Shown one piece after another: positions 47,233 to 59,121 of a stretch of 64,000 nt of DNA. A program made the translations under genes and the position numbers. This DNA is from Trichormus variabilis 0441 (GTDB lineage Bacteria > Cyanobacteriota > Cyanobacteriia > Cyanobacteriales > Nostocaceae), in assembly GCF_009856605.1 (NCBI RefSeq), contig NZ_CP047242.1:804001-868000 (forward strand), given 5' to 3'. The notes under the pieces were generated by a model. That model was not told where the DNA came from. It saw only the letters and a program-made list of their open reading frames with translations, and ran no database searches. How positions within the stretch are numbered: position 1 is the stretch's first letter; every line of letters begins with the position of its first letter.

Positions 47233-50200
47233 CTAACCAACCACACTGACAGCAAAAACAAAGTCAGTCACAGTCAGACTAGTTGACGTAATTCCTTGTA
47301 ATGCAACTAAGTCAGTCGCGCCTAACTTCACCAAAGTATCAGCGCCTTGCTTTACCAAACTCAAAGCACTAAATTGCGTGACACCAATTCCCCCCAATCC
47401 AATTTTGTCAACACCGACAGCGAAGTCTGTCACCGTATTCTTGCTAGTTGGTAAACTACCATTAGCAATCCAGAACTGGTCAGTACCAGCGCCACCACTC
47501 AGACGGTTACTACCGGCTTGACCTGCAAATAGCACATCATCGCCATCGCCGCCAAACAAAGAGTCATTCACATTGGAGAATAATTTGTCATCTCCCGAAC
47601 CACCATTGAGACGGTTATAACTACCGTTACTTGTGAGGGTGTCGTTACCAGAACCACCAAAGGCGAATTGACGGGAACCTTCGATGACTTGCAGAGTGTC
47701 ATTACCTGCTGCACCAAAAAGGTTATTACTTCCCCCTGCTTCAATCACGGTGATTTCGTCATTACCATTACCACCGTTAGCTGTAGTGTTGCTGGTGGGG
47801 CCATTCACACCAATGAAGACTTGATCATTACCATTGCCAGTAGAGACAGAAGCATCACTGCCCACAAATACCGTATCATTTCCGTTGCCTGTGGAGATAG
47901 TATTATTCCCAGGGGAATCTACTGTATCTGCGCCATCACCTGTGAATAATATTCGACCGGGTTCCGCCGTAATCTCATCGCTACTAGGAGAGCCGAACTT
48001 AATTTCTGTAGCTTGTGGCTGTCCCAAACCAGGTGCAAGATTGAGGGGTTGCTCTAACCTCAATAAGATAATTTCGTTATTATCTATAGCTGGAGGGCGA
48101 CCGACGGAAAATGGATAGTTGTTGTCATTGGCGACCAAAATGGTGTTTGCGTCAACAACTACAACAGATTCGATGGTGGTAAAAGGGAAGTCAAAGGTTG
48201 TTTTACCGTCTCTATTCAGGTCGTTGGGGTCTTGGATATTTAATAAATCGGCAATTTCTTGTTTAGCTACAAAGCCATTAGCATCTGTTTGAGACAGGTT
48301 TATTTTGTAAATCTTCTTGAATCTAGCTGAAGCGCCTTGACCTCCATCTCGTTCAATGACTAGGTACTCATTGTCATTAATGACGGTGATTTCTCCGATC
48401 GCATGAGCAGGATTTTCCAGCCTGTAATAGCGTAAATTATTTGTATAGCTACGGGTTGCTAGGTCAAATTCATTCAGCCGTAATGCACCTACAGGATCAC
48501 CTTGGACTGTTCCTTCCAGAAGCATATAGAGCTTGGTTTTGCTGGCGTTAATTGCGCCACCTTCAAAACCTCTAGAACCACCCAAATTTGCTAAAGCATC
48601 TCCTGAAAGCACATCAGGGTTTTGGGGAGAACGGACTATATTGTTTCCAGGGAGACTCAATAGGTCACGGACTCTATCTGCTGTAATGGGGAAGTCGGTA
48701 AATAAAGCATCTACCCCTAATTGAAATAACTGCTGATACTCTAGTTCTGGATTTCCTTGATAATTCGCTGCTAAGTAACGTTCTTCATCACGGAAGGTGT
48801 ATGGGTGAACCTGCAAACCAACATTGTGAGCATCTTGAACTAAGGTAGTTGGCGGTAACAGAGTCTTATCAGCATCATTAACTGCGCCATCTCCATTGAC
48901 ATCATCTGCTTGTCCATCATTATTAGCATCAGTACCTCTGACACTAACAATCATCCGCTTCCAGGGGCCGATACCATCAGCATATTCAGCAATTTCCGCC
49001 AAGCCTGCTGGAGTGCGTAAATCGCCGTAGGTGCGAGTGTCACCACTAACGATAAAGTCATAGGGTCTGGTTTCTATGAGCCTACCATCAATATCAACGT
49101 CAATGGCATCAAAAAGTTGTACCAAGGGAATATCGACCCCAGCACGAGGCATAATCACATCATGCAGCTCTTTAAGATTGCCAACTTCAAAGGACTGGAT
49201 GAAAATCCGGCTAGGATCAGTAAAGTTATTAGCCTGGAGGGTATCGATGAGAATCTGACTGATATTGCGGTTAATCTTCTCTGTTGTCCCTACATAGGTA
49301 GCTTCTTGAGCAAAATAAGTAGGATGTTTGGTTTCTGGATAAATACCAATCTTTTTCCCAGTCTCGGCTTCTACCTGTTTCACCAGGTCAATAATTTCTG
49401 TCAGGGTAGGAATGGTAAATTGACCGTTGAATGACTGGTCACGGAAAGGTAGACGCTCTATGGCTCGTAATTCCTTGATTTCCGCTAAAGTAAAATCTTC
49501 AGCAAACCAACCAGTAATTTCAGTTCCATCTAAATTTACCGTTTTTAGGCGATCGCTAAACTTGGCAATTTGGTAAACGTTCGTGGTTGTATTGCTGAAA
49601 TTAACGCTACCATCAGCGTTCAACACCGCTAAAGCAGGTTCATGGCGAGCAATTAACACACCATCTTTTGTCACAGCCAAGTCTGGTTCGATAAAGTCTG
49701 CACCTTGTTCAATAGCCAGCTTGTAGGACTCTAGGGTATGTTCTGGACGAAAGCCGCTTGCACCCCGGTGTCCGATAACTTCGGGTGCTGTACCATCTAA
49801 AGTCTTGAAGCGGTCTGGTGTGGCGATGGGTGCATCTAACAATTTACCCGTAGCATCAAAATGTAGTAAGTAAGGGCCAAATTCGTCACCTACCCAGATA
49901 GAACCATCTTTATCAATGACAAAAGACTCAATGTCTAAATCTGCGCCTGTCAGTAATCTGTCAGCACTAGCCTCATTCACTATCTGGAAAGGAATTTTGT
50001 TATTGGGGTCAGATAGTTGGATGTAGTCTAAAATCTTAACGCTGCCATCACCATTCTCTACGCCTCGAAAATTCGGGTCTAAACGATAGATACGTAGTAG
50101 GTAGTCAGCACTATTATCTTTACTACCGTAGCCATTATCGGACAAGAAGTAAAATGAGCCACTATTGGCGAATTGTACTGCACTAAAGCCCTGCACTGGC

Positions 50201-50316
50201 TGTCCAGGGAAAGGGCCTGTCCTACCGTTTCCGGAAATACCATTACCAGAAGCTGGCCCATCAGCATAGGTATCAGCCGCGAGAGAAGCAAAGCCCACTA
50301 ACTGAACATTTACCAC
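47233..50316 (-). CDS. Phytase-like esterase / glycerophosphodiester phosphodiesterase chimera with RTX repeats
   Basis: 1027 aa from a GTG start with GAGG about 10 nt upstream. A phytase-like (esterase-like) beta-propeller begins at residue 1 ([43 protein letters not shown], to about 175). A complete GDPD domain follows (about 180-560; [47 protein letters not shown], with the metal Glu/Asp and the two catalytic His regions). The propeller then resumes (about 565-775; [33 protein letters not shown]). RTX-like repeats occupy about 785-985. The likely role is hydrolysing glycerophosphodiesters and other phosphate esters outside the cell. Type I secretion is inferred from the RTX tail and absence of a Sec signal. 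Confidence 0.9.
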   Translation of the reverse strand: MVNVQLVGFASLAADTYADGPASGNGISGNGRTGPFPGQPVQGFSAVQFANSGSFYFLSDNGYGSKDNSADYLLRIYRLDPNFRGVENGDGSVKILDYIQLSDPNNKIPFQIVNEASADRLLTGADLDIESFVIDKDGSIWVGDEFGPYLLHFDATGKLLDAPIATPDRFKTLDGTAPEVIGHRGASGFRPEHTLESYKLAIEQGADFIEPDLAVTKDGVLIARHEPALAVLNADGSVNFSNTTTNVYQIAKFSDRLKTVNLDGTEITGWFAEDFTLAEIKELRAIERLPFRDQSFNGQFTIPTLTEIIDLVKQVEAETGKKIGIYPETKHPTYFAQEATYVGTTEKINRNISQILIDTLQANNFTDPSRIFIQSFEVGNLKELHDVIMPRAGVDIPLVQLFDAIDVDIDGRLIETRPYDFIVSGDTRTYGDLRTPAGLAEIAEYADGIGPWKRMIVSVRGTDANNDGQADDVNGDGAVNDADKTLLPPTTLVQDAHNVGLQVHPYTFRDEERYLAANYQGNPELEYQQLFQLGVDALFTDFPITADRVRDLLSLPGNNIVRSPQNPDVLSGDALANLGGSRGFEGGAINASKTKLYMLLEGTVQGDPVGALRLNEFDLATRSYTNNLRYYRLENPAHAIGEITVINDNEYLVIERDGGQGASARFKKIYKINLSQTDANGFVAKQEIADLLNIQDPNDLNRDGKTTFDFPFTTIESVVVVDANTILVANDNNYPFSVGRPPAIDNNEIILLRLEQPLNLAPGLGQPQATEIKFGSPSSDEITAEPGRILFTGDGADTVDSPGNNTISTGNGNDTVFVGSDASVSTGNGNDQVFIGVNGPTSNTTANGGNGNDEITVIEAGGSNNLFGAAGNDTLQVIEGSRQFAFGGSGNDTLTSNGSYNRLNGGSGDDKLFSNVNDSLFGGDGDDVLFAGQAGSNRLSGGAGTDQFWIANGSLPTSKNTVTDFAVGVDKIGLGGIGVTQFSALSLVKQGADTLVKLGATDLVALQGITSTSLTVTDFVFAVSVVG

Positions 50317-50697
50317 AATATTTAATCCTCAAATTTTTAGGTACACATCATGAATGGTGCAAGAGGCGCTGGGAGTTAGGAACTCCGCACTCATCACAAT
50401 CAGAGAACTTGACTATTCAAGGAATTATGGGAATTTGAAGATTAAGAAAAAAATAAGTTCAAAAGAACTAATGGTTAAAATACTGTTTTTCCAAAATAGT
50501 TAGTTATTTTACCTTTTCCTATTATTCTCTTAATCTGAATTCAGTAAAGTTCCAGTGCCTATTTACACGGACAAAATTACTAAGAATTAATTTTTCCTAG
50601 CTAAAGAAAATATCACAAGCTAGCCAGGCCTATTCAAGGGCAGGGCGATGCTTTGTGTTGGTTTTGCAGATTTTTACCATCTTACTTATTAATCATT
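50317..50697. other. Divergent promoter region of the GDPD and nuclease RTX genes
   Basis: 381 bp, AT-rich. I looked for a cyanobacterial Pho box (direct CTTAACCT-like repeats) and found none convincing. No other feature was recognised. Confidence 0.5.
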
Positions 50698-53600
50698 ATG
50701 ACAGCTACAACATTGAAGCCTGGAGATATTGCGATCGCTGGTTATAACACCACTAATCCTGATAGCATCCGTGTAGTGGTGCTTGTGGACATTGGTGCTG
50801 GTACAACCTTCAACATTACAGATAACGGTTGGCAATCTAGTGGTAGCTTCCGCACGGGAGAGGGAGTTCTGACTTATACCGCACCTCAGGATATTTCTGC
50901 GGGTACAGTTCTCACTTGGACAAATGGCAGTAGTATTAATTCACCAGGGTTTAACTCCAATAACCCTAGTAATTTTGCTCTCAATGCTAGTGGTGACTCG
51001 CTGATTATTTATACAGGAACATTAGCCAGTCCAACTTTAATTTATTCCCTGAGTTCTGGTAACTGGACTAACGCAACTAGCGCGTCCACATCTGCTGAAC
51101 CCACGGCGACAAACGGTGGCACACTGGAAACTGGCAAGACAACGGTGGCTATCACTACCAATGGTACAAATGGCTACTATAGCGGTTCTACCGTGGGAAC
51201 TCAGGCACAACTACTAGCGGCTATCTCCAACCCAGCAAATTGGACAGCTAGTTCCACCATCACCGACATTGCCAATTGGCGGTCATCATTCACGCTTTCT
51301 CAGCCTTTACCCAACATCCAAATCACTGAATATATGTACCAAGGTACTAACGGTGAATTTATGGAGTTTACCAACCTTGGCACTACGGCAGTAGATTTTA
51401 CTGGCTGGAGTTACGATGATAGCGGTCGTACAGCTGGTACTGTTAGTTTAAGTGCCTTTGGAATTGTGCAGCCTGGAGAATCAGTTATCCTCACAGAAGC
51501 AAGTGAAGCGGATTTCCGCGCCGCCTGGGGATTATCTGCTAATGTTAAGGTCATTGGCGGATTGACAAGAAATCTGGGACGGAGTGATGAAATTAACCTG
51601 TACGATAACAATGGTCAACTCATAGACCGCCTCACCTATGGAGATGAAACCTTTACGGGGACGATTCGCACCCAGACGAGGAGTGGTTGGACTGAACCAG
51701 GGAATTTAGGTGCTGTTACTATTAATACTGATTGGCAGCTTTCCACTGTCGATGATGCTCAAAATTCTCGCACCTCTACAGGCGGTGATATTGGCAACCC
51801 AGGATTTTATAACATTAACAACACACCCCTACCAGGTATAACCATTACTCAATCTGGTAGTAGCACAGATGTAACTGAAGGTGGTGTGACAGATAGTTAC
51901 GCCATAGTTCTGAAAACTCAGCCTACAGCAGATGTGACGATTAACATCACTGTTGATAATCAGGTGACAACCAGTTCACCAACCTTGATTTTCACTCCCC
52001 AAAACTGGAATATAGCCCAAACTATCACAGTGACTGCTGTCAATGATGATGTAATTGAAGGTACACACACCAGCACGATCGCCCACAATGTTAGTAGTAG
52101 TGACACCAATTACAACGGAATTGCGATCGCTAACATCAATATAAATATTACCGACAACGACGCACCACCCAACACCAATGTCAATGTCCAAATCACCGAG
52201 TATATGTACACTGGTGCTAATGGTGAATTCGTCGAGTTTACCAACCTTGGTACTACCGCAGTAGACTTTACTGGCTGGAGTTTTGATGACAATACTCGCA
52301 TTGCTGGTTCCTTCAATCTCAGTGCATTTGGTATCGTCCAGCCTGGGGAGTCGGTAATTTTAACGGAAACTGCGGCGGAGACATTCCGTACTGCGTGGAA
52401 CCTACCCACCTCGGTAAAAATTATCGGTAACTCTAACCAAGGTTTGGGACGCACTGATGAGATTAACCTGTATGACAGCACCGGCCAGCTAATAGACCGC
52501 CTCACCTACAATGATGAAGGATTCACCGGGACTATTCGCACCCAAAACGCTAGCGGTTGGACGACAGCAGCGAATCTTGATGGTTTTGAGATTACTACTA
52601 ACTGGCAGCTTTCTGCCATTAATGATGGTCAAAATTCCCGCTTGTCTACAGGTAATGATGTGGGTAACCCAGGGACTTACATTCCTAACCCTGTATCCAC
52701 TGTGGGCGCGCCGAAAATTGAAGTTAATCCCAGTACAACAGACTTACTGGATGGGCAAAACCTACCTGTCCCCTTACCTAAAATTGGTGCTGGTGCTATT
52801 AGTGGTGTCATTAACGATCCTACCGACCCAGCAAGGACATTAGGTATTAACTTTACCTTGAGTGATACTGACACGCCAGTTGAAAACCTGACAATTACAG
52901 TCACTAGTAGCAATCAGGCGGTTGTCCCTGATGCCAACCTGACCTTAACTGGTACTGGTGCAGAACGCAATCTAAAAATTAATCCTGTTGGTGTTGGTTT
53001 AGCCAATATTACCGTTACCGTGAGTGACGGTACACTCAGCAGTGCCTACATTATTAACTACGCCGCCTCAGCCGGATCTGTTAGTCCCAGTACCCGTTTC
53101 CTCACAGGGACAAGTGACGCTTCTAGTGCGATCGCTATTGATGCCAATTATATGTTCGTTGCCGACGACGAAGACCAAACAATTCGGCTGTACGATCGCC
53201 GTAATTCTGGTTTACCATTAGCCAGCTTTGACTTTACCTCATTACTCGGCTTATCTGGTTCCAGTGAAGTAGATATCGAAGCCTCTACCCGCATTGGTAA
53301 CACAATTTACTGGTTAGGTTCCCACAGCAACAACAGTAATGGCAGCGATTCACCCAACCGGGAACGGATTTTTGCCACGCAGATTTCTGGTACAGGGGCA
53401 AGTGCTACCCTGACATTCCAAGGATACTATCAATTCCTCGAAGATGATTTAATTGCTTGGGATAATAACAACGGTCATGGTTTGGGCGCTGGCTTTTTAG
53501 GGCTGGCTGGAAGTGCTGCAAATGGTGTATCGCCTGAAATTCGCAACGGTTTCAACATTGAAGGCTTGACAGTTGCACCCGATGGCAATACGGCTTATGT

Positions 53601-56600
53601 TTCCTTTCGTGCGCCTAATCAACCAACAAGCGATCGCACTAATGCCCTAATTATTCCTGTCACTAATTTTACCAATATCCTGAATACCACAGGCGGTACA
53701 TCTGGTGCTACTAGCTTTGGTGCGCCCATCTTCTTGGACTTAGGTGGTCGTGGTATCCGCAGTATTGAGCGTAACTCTAGTAATCAATACCTGATTATTG
53801 CTGGCCCCCCAGGTGGTGCTACAGGAGTAGCCCCCAATGATTTCCGTCTCTACACTTGGACTGGTAATGCTACTGATGCGCCTGTATTACGTATTGCTGA
53901 TTTAACAGCGTTGAATACTAACGGTAGTTTTGAATCCATTGTGGAAGTGCCAGATTCCCTCACCAACAATACCCAGATTCAATTGCTGGTAGATAACGGC
54001 GATACCGTTTGGTACAACAACGGCACAATTTCCAAAGACTTAGCTCAGAATAACTTCCAAAAATTCCGCAGTGAAGTCATAACCCTTGGTTCTCCAGTCC
54101 TCACTCTACCAGTCGGAGCAATTTCCCTCAAGACTCCTTACTCTCAAGAGTTTAATAATCTGATTAGTTCGGGTTCAGAAACCTGGACTGATAGCTCTAC
54201 AATCGCTGGTTGGTATACTGCTAGAACCGGAACCGGCACAACCATTGTCGCCTCAACAGGAAGCAACACCGCAGGTAATCTCTACAGCTTCGGTTTGGAT
54301 AGTTCAGACCGTGCTTTAGGTTCTATCGGTTCAGGTAACGCAGCCGCAGGTACATTTTATTGGGGTAGCAGGTTTTTTAACGACACAGGTAATGTAGTTA
54401 ATCAGCTGTATGTTAACTATTACGGTGAACAATGGCGTAGTGGTGGTACTACTTCTAATCCTCAAACCGTTGATTTCCAATATCAAACCGGTGCAACAAG
54501 CTTAACTGGTGGTACTTGGGTTGATGTCAACAATCTAGATTTTACTAGTCTGATCAACAATACGACTGCTGGCGCACTCAATGGTAATGCAAGTGCCAAC
54601 CGCAATCTAATCTCCGGCACAATTAGCGGTTTATCTCTCAATCCTGGTGAAGAAATTTGGTTACGTTGGGTCGATATTGACCATCCAGGCACTGATCATG
54701 GTTTGAGTATTGATGATGTAAAAGTTTCCACTGCCCCATTACCTAGCATCACCTTAATTGAGTCTGGTGGTAGCACCAACGTTACTGAAGGAGGGGCAAC
54801 GGATACCTACACCATCGTCCTAAATACCCAGCCCACAGCCAATGTTACCGTTACCATTAACCCTGATTCTCAAACTACTACTAGTGTCAATACTCTCACC
54901 TTTACCCCTGCTAACTGGAATACACCCCAAACTGTAACGATAACCGCAGTTAATGATGACCTAGTAGAAGGCACACACACCAGCGTGATTACCCATACAG
55001 TAACTAGTGACGATACTAGCTACAACGGAATTAACATCGGCTCAGTTACTGCCACAATTACCGATAATGATGTTGCCCTCACCATTACCAAAATTCACCA
55101 AATTCAAGGTAGTGGTACAACCTTTAACTCTGCTTTTGGTAGCATTCGCACAATTGAAGGTGTTGTGGTTGCTGCATTCCCCGGTGGTTCAGGTTTAAAT
55201 GGCTTTTTCGTCCAAGAAGAAGATGCAGACGCTGATAATGACTCTACAACTTCTGAAGGAATCTTTGTTTTCGACCCCACAGGCCAGTTCTCTGGTAGCG
55301 TTGGTGATAAAGTCCGGGTGACTGGCAGTGTGAGCGAATTTAGCACTAACAATGGTGTCAGCAGCCTGACCCAACTTTCTAGCGTCAGCAGCATCATCAA
55401 CTTAGGCGCAGACATACTACCAACAGTGAGTAATATCCAGTTACCTGTGACGACTGTCGCAGATTTGGAACGCTACGAAGGGATGCGGGTAAATATCAGT
55501 GCTGGTAGTGGGGATTTAACTGTTACCGAACATTTTCAACTTGGTCGTTTCGGTCAGGTGGTTCTCTCTGCAACTGGTACTAGTAACCAACTTGGTACGG
55601 ATGGCAGGCTGGAACAATACACCCAATTTAATGACCCCAGTGTTACTGGCTACGCTGCTTATTTAGATGAGATTGCCAAACGACGGATTATCTTAGATGA
55701 CGGTAGCAGCACACAAAACCCAGCAACCATCATCTTTGGTCGTGGTGGTGAACCTTTAAGTGCTACCAACACCCTACGGGGTGGCGATACCGTTGCTAGT
55801 ATCACTGGCATTTTAGACCACCGCTTTGAAGGATACCGCGTTCAAACTTCAACAGGCGTAAACTTTACACCAGCCAATCCTCGTCCAACAACCACACCAG
55901 ATGTAGGCGGTACACTCAAGGTTGCCAGCTTTAACGTCCTAAATTACTTTAATGGTGATGGTACTGGTAGCGGCTTCACCAGTCCTGAACAAAGGGGTGC
56001 AGAAAACCTGACTGAGTTCAACCGCCAGCGTGACAAGACAATTGCAGCCATTCTGGGGTTAAATGCCGATGTTGTGGGTCTGATTGAAATCGAAAATGAT
56101 GGTTACGGTGCTAATAGTGCCATTCAAGATTTAGTCAATGGACTCAATGCTGTTGCCGGTGCGGGTACTTACGCTTTTATTAATCCAGGACTGTCTCAAC
56201 TAGGTACGGATGCGATCGCCGTTGGTTTGATCTATAAACCTAATAGTGTCACCCCCATTGGTACAGCCGCCACAGTCGCCGATGGCTTTGGTCAAGGTGC
56301 GTTTGATAACAATAACCGTAAACCCCTAGCCCAAACTTTCCGACAAAACTCCACAGGTGAACAGTTCACAGCCGTCATCAATCACTTTAAATCTAAGGGT
56401 TCAAGTTTTGGAAATCCTGGCGACGCTGACGCTGGCGATGGTCAAGGTTTATCTAATGGAACACGGACTCGTGCATCCCAAGATTTGGCAGCATGGTTAG
56501 CGACAAATCCCACGGGAACTACTGACACAGATTATCTCATTCTCGGCGACCTCAACGCCTACGCCCAGGAAGATCCAATCAGGGCTTTGGAAAATGCCGG

Positions 56601-57738
56601 ATATAACAACCTGTTGCCAAATACCACCTATTCCTACGTTTTTGATGGTCAGTGGGGTGCTTTAGACCATGCTTTAGCTAATGCCTCACTGACTGCACAA
56701 TTAAGTGGTGCTGTCAAGTGGCATATTAATGCTGATGAACCAAATGTTCTTGACTACAACACCAACTTCAAGTCAGTAGGACAACAAACCAGCTTATACA
56801 GTCCTGATGCTTTCCGTTCTTCAGACCATGACCCGGTGATTGTAGGGCTGAATTTAAACACTGCACCCATAGCTGTGAATGATATAGCCACGACCAATGA
56901 AAACACGGCTGTCAACATTAACGTCCTGACTAATGACAGTGATGCGAATGGTGATGCTTTACAACTGAGTTTGGTATCTAACCCTGTCAACGGTATTGCT
57001 GTTGTCAATGACAATGGTACACCAGGTAACTTTGCTGATGACTTTATTATCTACACGCCCAATACTGGCTATGTTGGCAGTGACAGTTTCACTTATGGTA
57101 TCAGTGATGGTAAGGGTGGCACAGCCACAGCATCTGTGAGTCTGACGATCAACGCTAGTGGCGGCATTATTGGTACTCCAGATAACGATATTCTCACAGG
57201 TACTAATAGGAATGATCTCATCCGGGGTTTGGGTGGTAATGATTTATTAATAGGTGGTAACGGTAATGATACCCTCTATGGTGACAGAGGCAAAGATATC
57301 TTACTAGGTGGTAACGGTAACGATACCCTGTATGGTGGTGACGGCAATGATACCTTAATCGGTGGTAATGGAGATGATTTGTTAGTTGGTGGTAAGGAAA
57401 ATGACTTATTGATTGGCGGTAACGGCCGCGATCGCTTCTATCTGAGTGATACTAGAACTGGAGAGTTTGATATCATCACTGATTTTAAAGTCGGGCAAGA
57501 TACAATCTTCATCTCCAAGACAGAATTTGGACTTAGCCAAGCTTTGGGTACACTTAATCCGGGTTTATTCCGCTTGGGTAGTAATGCGACAGCAGCAGGC
57601 GATCGCTTCATCTACAACAATACTACAGGCCAACTGTTTTTTGATGAAGATGGCATTGGCGGTGCAGCCAAAATTCAAATAGGTTTGTTATCTAATAAAC
57701 CCGCAATCACTAGTAGCAGTATTACTATAGCTGCTTAA
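50698..57738 (+). CDS. Giant mosaic extracellular nuclease/phosphatase (lamin-tail, DUF3616-like, EEP, RTX)
   Basis: 2346 aa from the ATG at 50698 ([19 protein letters not shown]); 15 further codons from a TTG are rejected. In order: N-terminal beta domain (1-200); lamin-tail domain 1 (about 208-365, [20 protein letters not shown]); Calx-like unit (about 380-490); a second, very similar lamin-tail domain (about 498-655); DUF3616-like propeller (about 800-1140); beta domain (1145-1345); second Calx-like unit; OB-fold nuclease-associated domain (about 1465-1640); endonuclease/exonuclease/phosphatase domain (about 1740-2055; [57 protein letters not shown], all catalytic positions kept); an Ig/cadherin-like domain; RTX nonapeptides (about 2160-2250). 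Like ExeM/NucH-type secreted nucleases. Confidence 0.9.
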   Translation: MTATTLKPGDIAIAGYNTTNPDSIRVVVLVDIGAGTTFNITDNGWQSSGSFRTGEGVLTYTAPQDISAGTVLTWTNGSSINSPGFNSNNPSNFALNASGDSLIIYTGTLASPTLIYSLSSGNWTNATSASTSAEPTATNGGTLETGKTTVAITTNGTNGYYSGSTVGTQAQLLAAISNPANWTASSTITDIANWRSSFTLSQPLPNIQITEYMYQGTNGEFMEFTNLGTTAVDFTGWSYDDSGRTAGTVSLSAFGIVQPGESVILTEASEADFRAAWGLSANVKVIGGLTRNLGRSDEINLYDNNGQLIDRLTYGDETFTGTIRTQTRSGWTEPGNLGAVTINTDWQLSTVDDAQNSRTSTGGDIGNPGFYNINNTPLPGITITQSGSSTDVTEGGVTDSYAIVLKTQPTADVTINITVDNQVTTSSPTLIFTPQNWNIAQTITVTAVNDDVIEGTHTSTIAHNVSSSDTNYNGIAIANININITDNDAPPNTNVNVQITEYMYTGANGEFVEFTNLGTTAVDFTGWSFDDNTRIAGSFNLSAFGIVQPGESVILTETAAETFRTAWNLPTSVKIIGNSNQGLGRTDEINLYDSTGQLIDRLTYNDEGFTGTIRTQNASGWTTAANLDGFEITTNWQLSAINDGQNSRLSTGNDVGNPGTYIPNPVSTVGAPKIEVNPSTTDLLDGQNLPVPLPKIGAGAISGVINDPTDPARTLGINFTLSDTDTPVENLTITVTSSNQAVVPDANLTLTGTGAERNLKINPVGVGLANITVTVSDGTLSSAYIINYAASAGSVSPSTRFLTGTSDASSAIAIDANYMFVADDEDQTIRLYDRRNSGLPLASFDFTSLLGLSGSSEVDIEASTRIGNTIYWLGSHSNNSNGSDSPNRERIFATQISGTGASATLTFQGYYQFLEDDLIAWDNNNGHGLGAGFLGLAGSAANGVSPEIRNGFNIEGLTVAPDGNTAYVSFRAPNQPTSDRTNALIIPVTNFTNILNTTGGTSGATSFGAPIFLDLGGRGIRSIERNSSNQYLIIAGPPGGATGVAPNDFRLYTWTGNATDAPVLRIADLTALNTNGSFESIVEVPDSLTNNTQIQLLVDNGDTVWYNNGTISKDLAQNNFQKFRSEVITLGSPVLTLPVGAISLKTPYSQEFNNLISSGSETWTDSSTIAGWYTARTGTGTTIVASTGSNTAGNLYSFGLDSSDRALGSIGSGNAAAGTFYWGSRFFNDTGNVVNQLYVNYYGEQWRSGGTTSNPQTVDFQYQTGATSLTGGTWVDVNNLDFTSLINNTTAGALNGNASANRNLISGTISGLSLNPGEEIWLRWVDIDHPGTDHGLSIDDVKVSTAPLPSITLIESGGSTNVTEGGATDTYTIVLNTQPTANVTVTINPDSQTTTSVNTLTFTPANWNTPQTVTITAVNDDLVEGTHTSVITHTVTSDDTSYNGINIGSVTATITDNDVALTITKIHQIQGSGTTFNSAFGSIRTIEGVVVAAFPGGSGLNGFFVQEEDADADNDSTTSEGIFVFDPTGQFSGSVGDKVRVTGSVSEFSTNNGVSSLTQLSSVSSIINLGADILPTVSNIQLPVTTVADLERYEGMRVNISAGSGDLTVTEHFQLGRFGQVVLSATGTSNQLGTDGRLEQYTQFNDPSVTGYAAYLDEIAKRRIILDDGSSTQNPATIIFGRGGEPLSATNTLRGGDTVASITGILDHRFEGYRVQTSTGVNFTPANPRPTTTPDVGGTLKVASFNVLNYFNGDGTGSGFTSPEQRGAENLTEFNRQRDKTIAAILGLNADVVGLIEIENDGYGANSAIQDLVNGLNAVAGAGTYAFINPGLSQLGTDAIAVGLIYKPNSVTPIGTAATVADGFGQGAFDNNNRKPLAQTFRQNSTGEQFTAVINHFKSKGSSFGNPGDADAGDGQGLSNGTRTRASQDLAAWLATNPTGTTDTDYLILGDLNAYAQEDPIRALENAGYNNLLPNTTYSYVFDGQWGALDHALANASLTAQLSGAVKWHINADEPNVLDYNTNFKSVGQQTSLYSPDAFRSSDHDPVIVGLNLNTAPIAVNDIATTNENTAVNINVLTNDSDANGDALQLSLVSNPVNGIAVVNDNGTPGNFADDFIIYTPNTGYVGSDSFTYGISDGKGGTATASVSLTINASGGIIGTPDNDILTGTNRNDLIRGLGGNDLLIGGNGNDTLYGDRGKDILLGGNGNDTLYGGDGNDTLIGGNGDDLLVGGKENDLLIGGNGRDRFYLSDTRTGEFDIITDFKVGQDTIFISKTEFGLSQALGTLNPGLFRLGSNATAAGDRFIYNNTTGQLFFDEDGIGGAAKIQIGLLSNKPAITSSSITIAA

Positions 57739-57754
57739 ACTTTCTTTCCAAACA

Positions 57755-57785
57755 ACCCCAGTTTTTCAAAAAACTGGGGTTTTTG
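57755..57785 (+). terminator. Rho-independent terminator of the nuclease gene
   Basis: Stem accccagttttt/aaaactggggt with a short loop, followed by ttttg, 16 bp after the stop codon. Confidence 0.9.
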
Positions 57786-57828
57786 TTTAGGGAATACCAA
57801 AACATAAATTAACGCGAGTTCGATGGAA

Positions 57829-58032
57829 CTAAAAAATGGCAGGAGGTAGTGCAGATAAGTCTTTTGGGTAAATATCAATGGAAGGTTTTTTAGGCAAATA
57901 GGTATAAGCAGCTAAACCAGCCGTCAAATTAACCAAAAAGTTAAATGGACTACGATGACGAGAGTATAGCCTTCGGCAACGCTTCGCGAACAATTTGACA
58001 GATATTTTTGAGATGATCATTGACCGATTCAA
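57829..58032 (-). pseudogene. Possible transposase C-terminal remnant
   Basis: 67 codons. The last 44 ([20 protein letters not shown], then [15 protein letters not shown]) resemble the C-terminal end of an IS982/IS4-type transposase. The front part is a shared repeat (ttcgcgaagcgttgccgaag) that breaks the frame's resemblance. No upstream transposase domain is present, so it is not functional. The family guess is uncertain. Confidence 0.35.
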
Positions 58033-58040
58033 TTACTGCC

Positions 58041-58063
58041 CCGCTAAATTTTTAATTTAGCGG
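58041..58063. repeat. Short hairpin (ccgctaaat/atttagcgg)
   Basis: A perfect 9-bp stem around a 5-nt loop, followed by a run of unrelated intergenic sequence. The rest of 57739-58235 is AT-rich and non-coding apart from the transposase remnant. Confidence 0.55.
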
Positions 58064-58235
58064 TCTACAATTAGTGGCGGGTCTGAATCCCCCACGAATT
58101 GATTCTGATTCCTGAATTCTGACTTCTGGATTCTTCTTCAATGGTATATCTAATATTCCGTTTATCCAAACCCACAGGGAGTTTCCAACCAACATTTATA
58201 CCCCCAAACCCCTACACCCTTACACCCCTATACCC

Positions 58236-58994
58236 CTAAATTCCAGACAAATACCTAGCCAATTGTTCAAGTACAAGAGATTGAGCAGAGTGCAGAAAAA
58301 AGTGGTCGCCGGGGAACATATGTAAGTTAAAGTCAGCCTTTGTTTGTTCTTGCCATGCTTGCAATTCATCACCACTAACTTCTGAATCTTGTAATCCTCC
58401 AAAAACTGTAATGGGACATTCTAAAGGTAATTCAGGAGTATAAATATAAGTTTCTAAAACTGCAAAATCAGCCCGTAAAATCGGCAAAAATAGCTGCATT
58501 AGTTCTGAATTTTCTAATACGGTTGATGGTGTACCGTTGAGATGGCGTAGTTCTTCTATAAAAGCTGGTTCGGGTAGATTATGAATAGGTGGATGTAAGT
58601 TAGGAATGTGGGGTGGGCGACGACCGGATATGAACAAGTGAACCGGATGAATATCATACTGTTTTTGCAGGAAACGCGCTACTTCAAAACTGACCAAGCC
58701 GCCCATGCTATGCCCCATGAAGGCAAAGGGCTTGTCTAAATATGGGTAGATAGCGGAGGCGATCGCATCCACAAGCGGTTCCATTTTCTGAAAAGGCGCT
58801 AACTGTATCTGTCTTCCTCGTCCAGGAAGTTCAATAGCACAAACCTCTACAGATGCAGGTAGATAATTTGGCCAAGTGCGAAAAATAAAAGAACTACCAC
58901 CCGCATAAGGAAAGCAAAATAAACGCGAAGCCGCTACAGGATTTGGCTTGGGACAAATCACCCAAGAGTTGTAACTGGATGTATTGGTCTTCAT
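58236..58994 (-). CDS. Type II thioesterase (GrsT/TycF family)
   Basis: 252 aa from the ATG at 58994; a GTG one codon earlier is the alternative. Alpha/beta hydrolase with nucleophile Ser in FMGHSMGGLVSFEVAR, acid Asp in VFGGLQDSEVSG and His in PGDHFFLHSA, plus the family start LFCFPYAGGSSFIFRTWPNY. These stand-alone enzymes clear mis-acylated carrier proteins of nonribosomal peptide or polyketide lines. No such synthetase is in the window, so its partner lies elsewhere or it is an orphan. Confidence 0.92.
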   Translation of the reverse strand: MKTNTSSYNSWVICPKPNPVAASRLFCFPYAGGSSFIFRTWPNYLPASVEVCAIELPGRGRQIQLAPFQKMEPLVDAIASAIYPYLDKPFAFMGHSMGGLVSFEVARFLQKQYDIHPVHLFISGRRPPHIPNLHPPIHNLPEPAFIEELRHLNGTPSTVLENSELMQLFLPILRADFAVLETYIYTPELPLECPITVFGGLQDSEVSGDELQAWQEQTKADFNLHMFPGDHFFLHSAQSLVLEQLARYLSGI

Positions 58995-59121
58995 CACGTT
59001 GAATTATCCCAGATTTTTCTCAATAAAACTATTGTAGAGAAGTTAAACCTATCTACAAATAGAAAATGGGAAATTATTTATGATGCTTACCTGAGCCTAT
59101 CCATTTTGGGTTAACAAACTA

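Noticed and set aside
50317..50697. Pho box in the GDPD/nuclease divergent promoter
   Set aside because: Looked for tandem CTTAACCT-like repeats; only isolated AT-rich partial matches were found.
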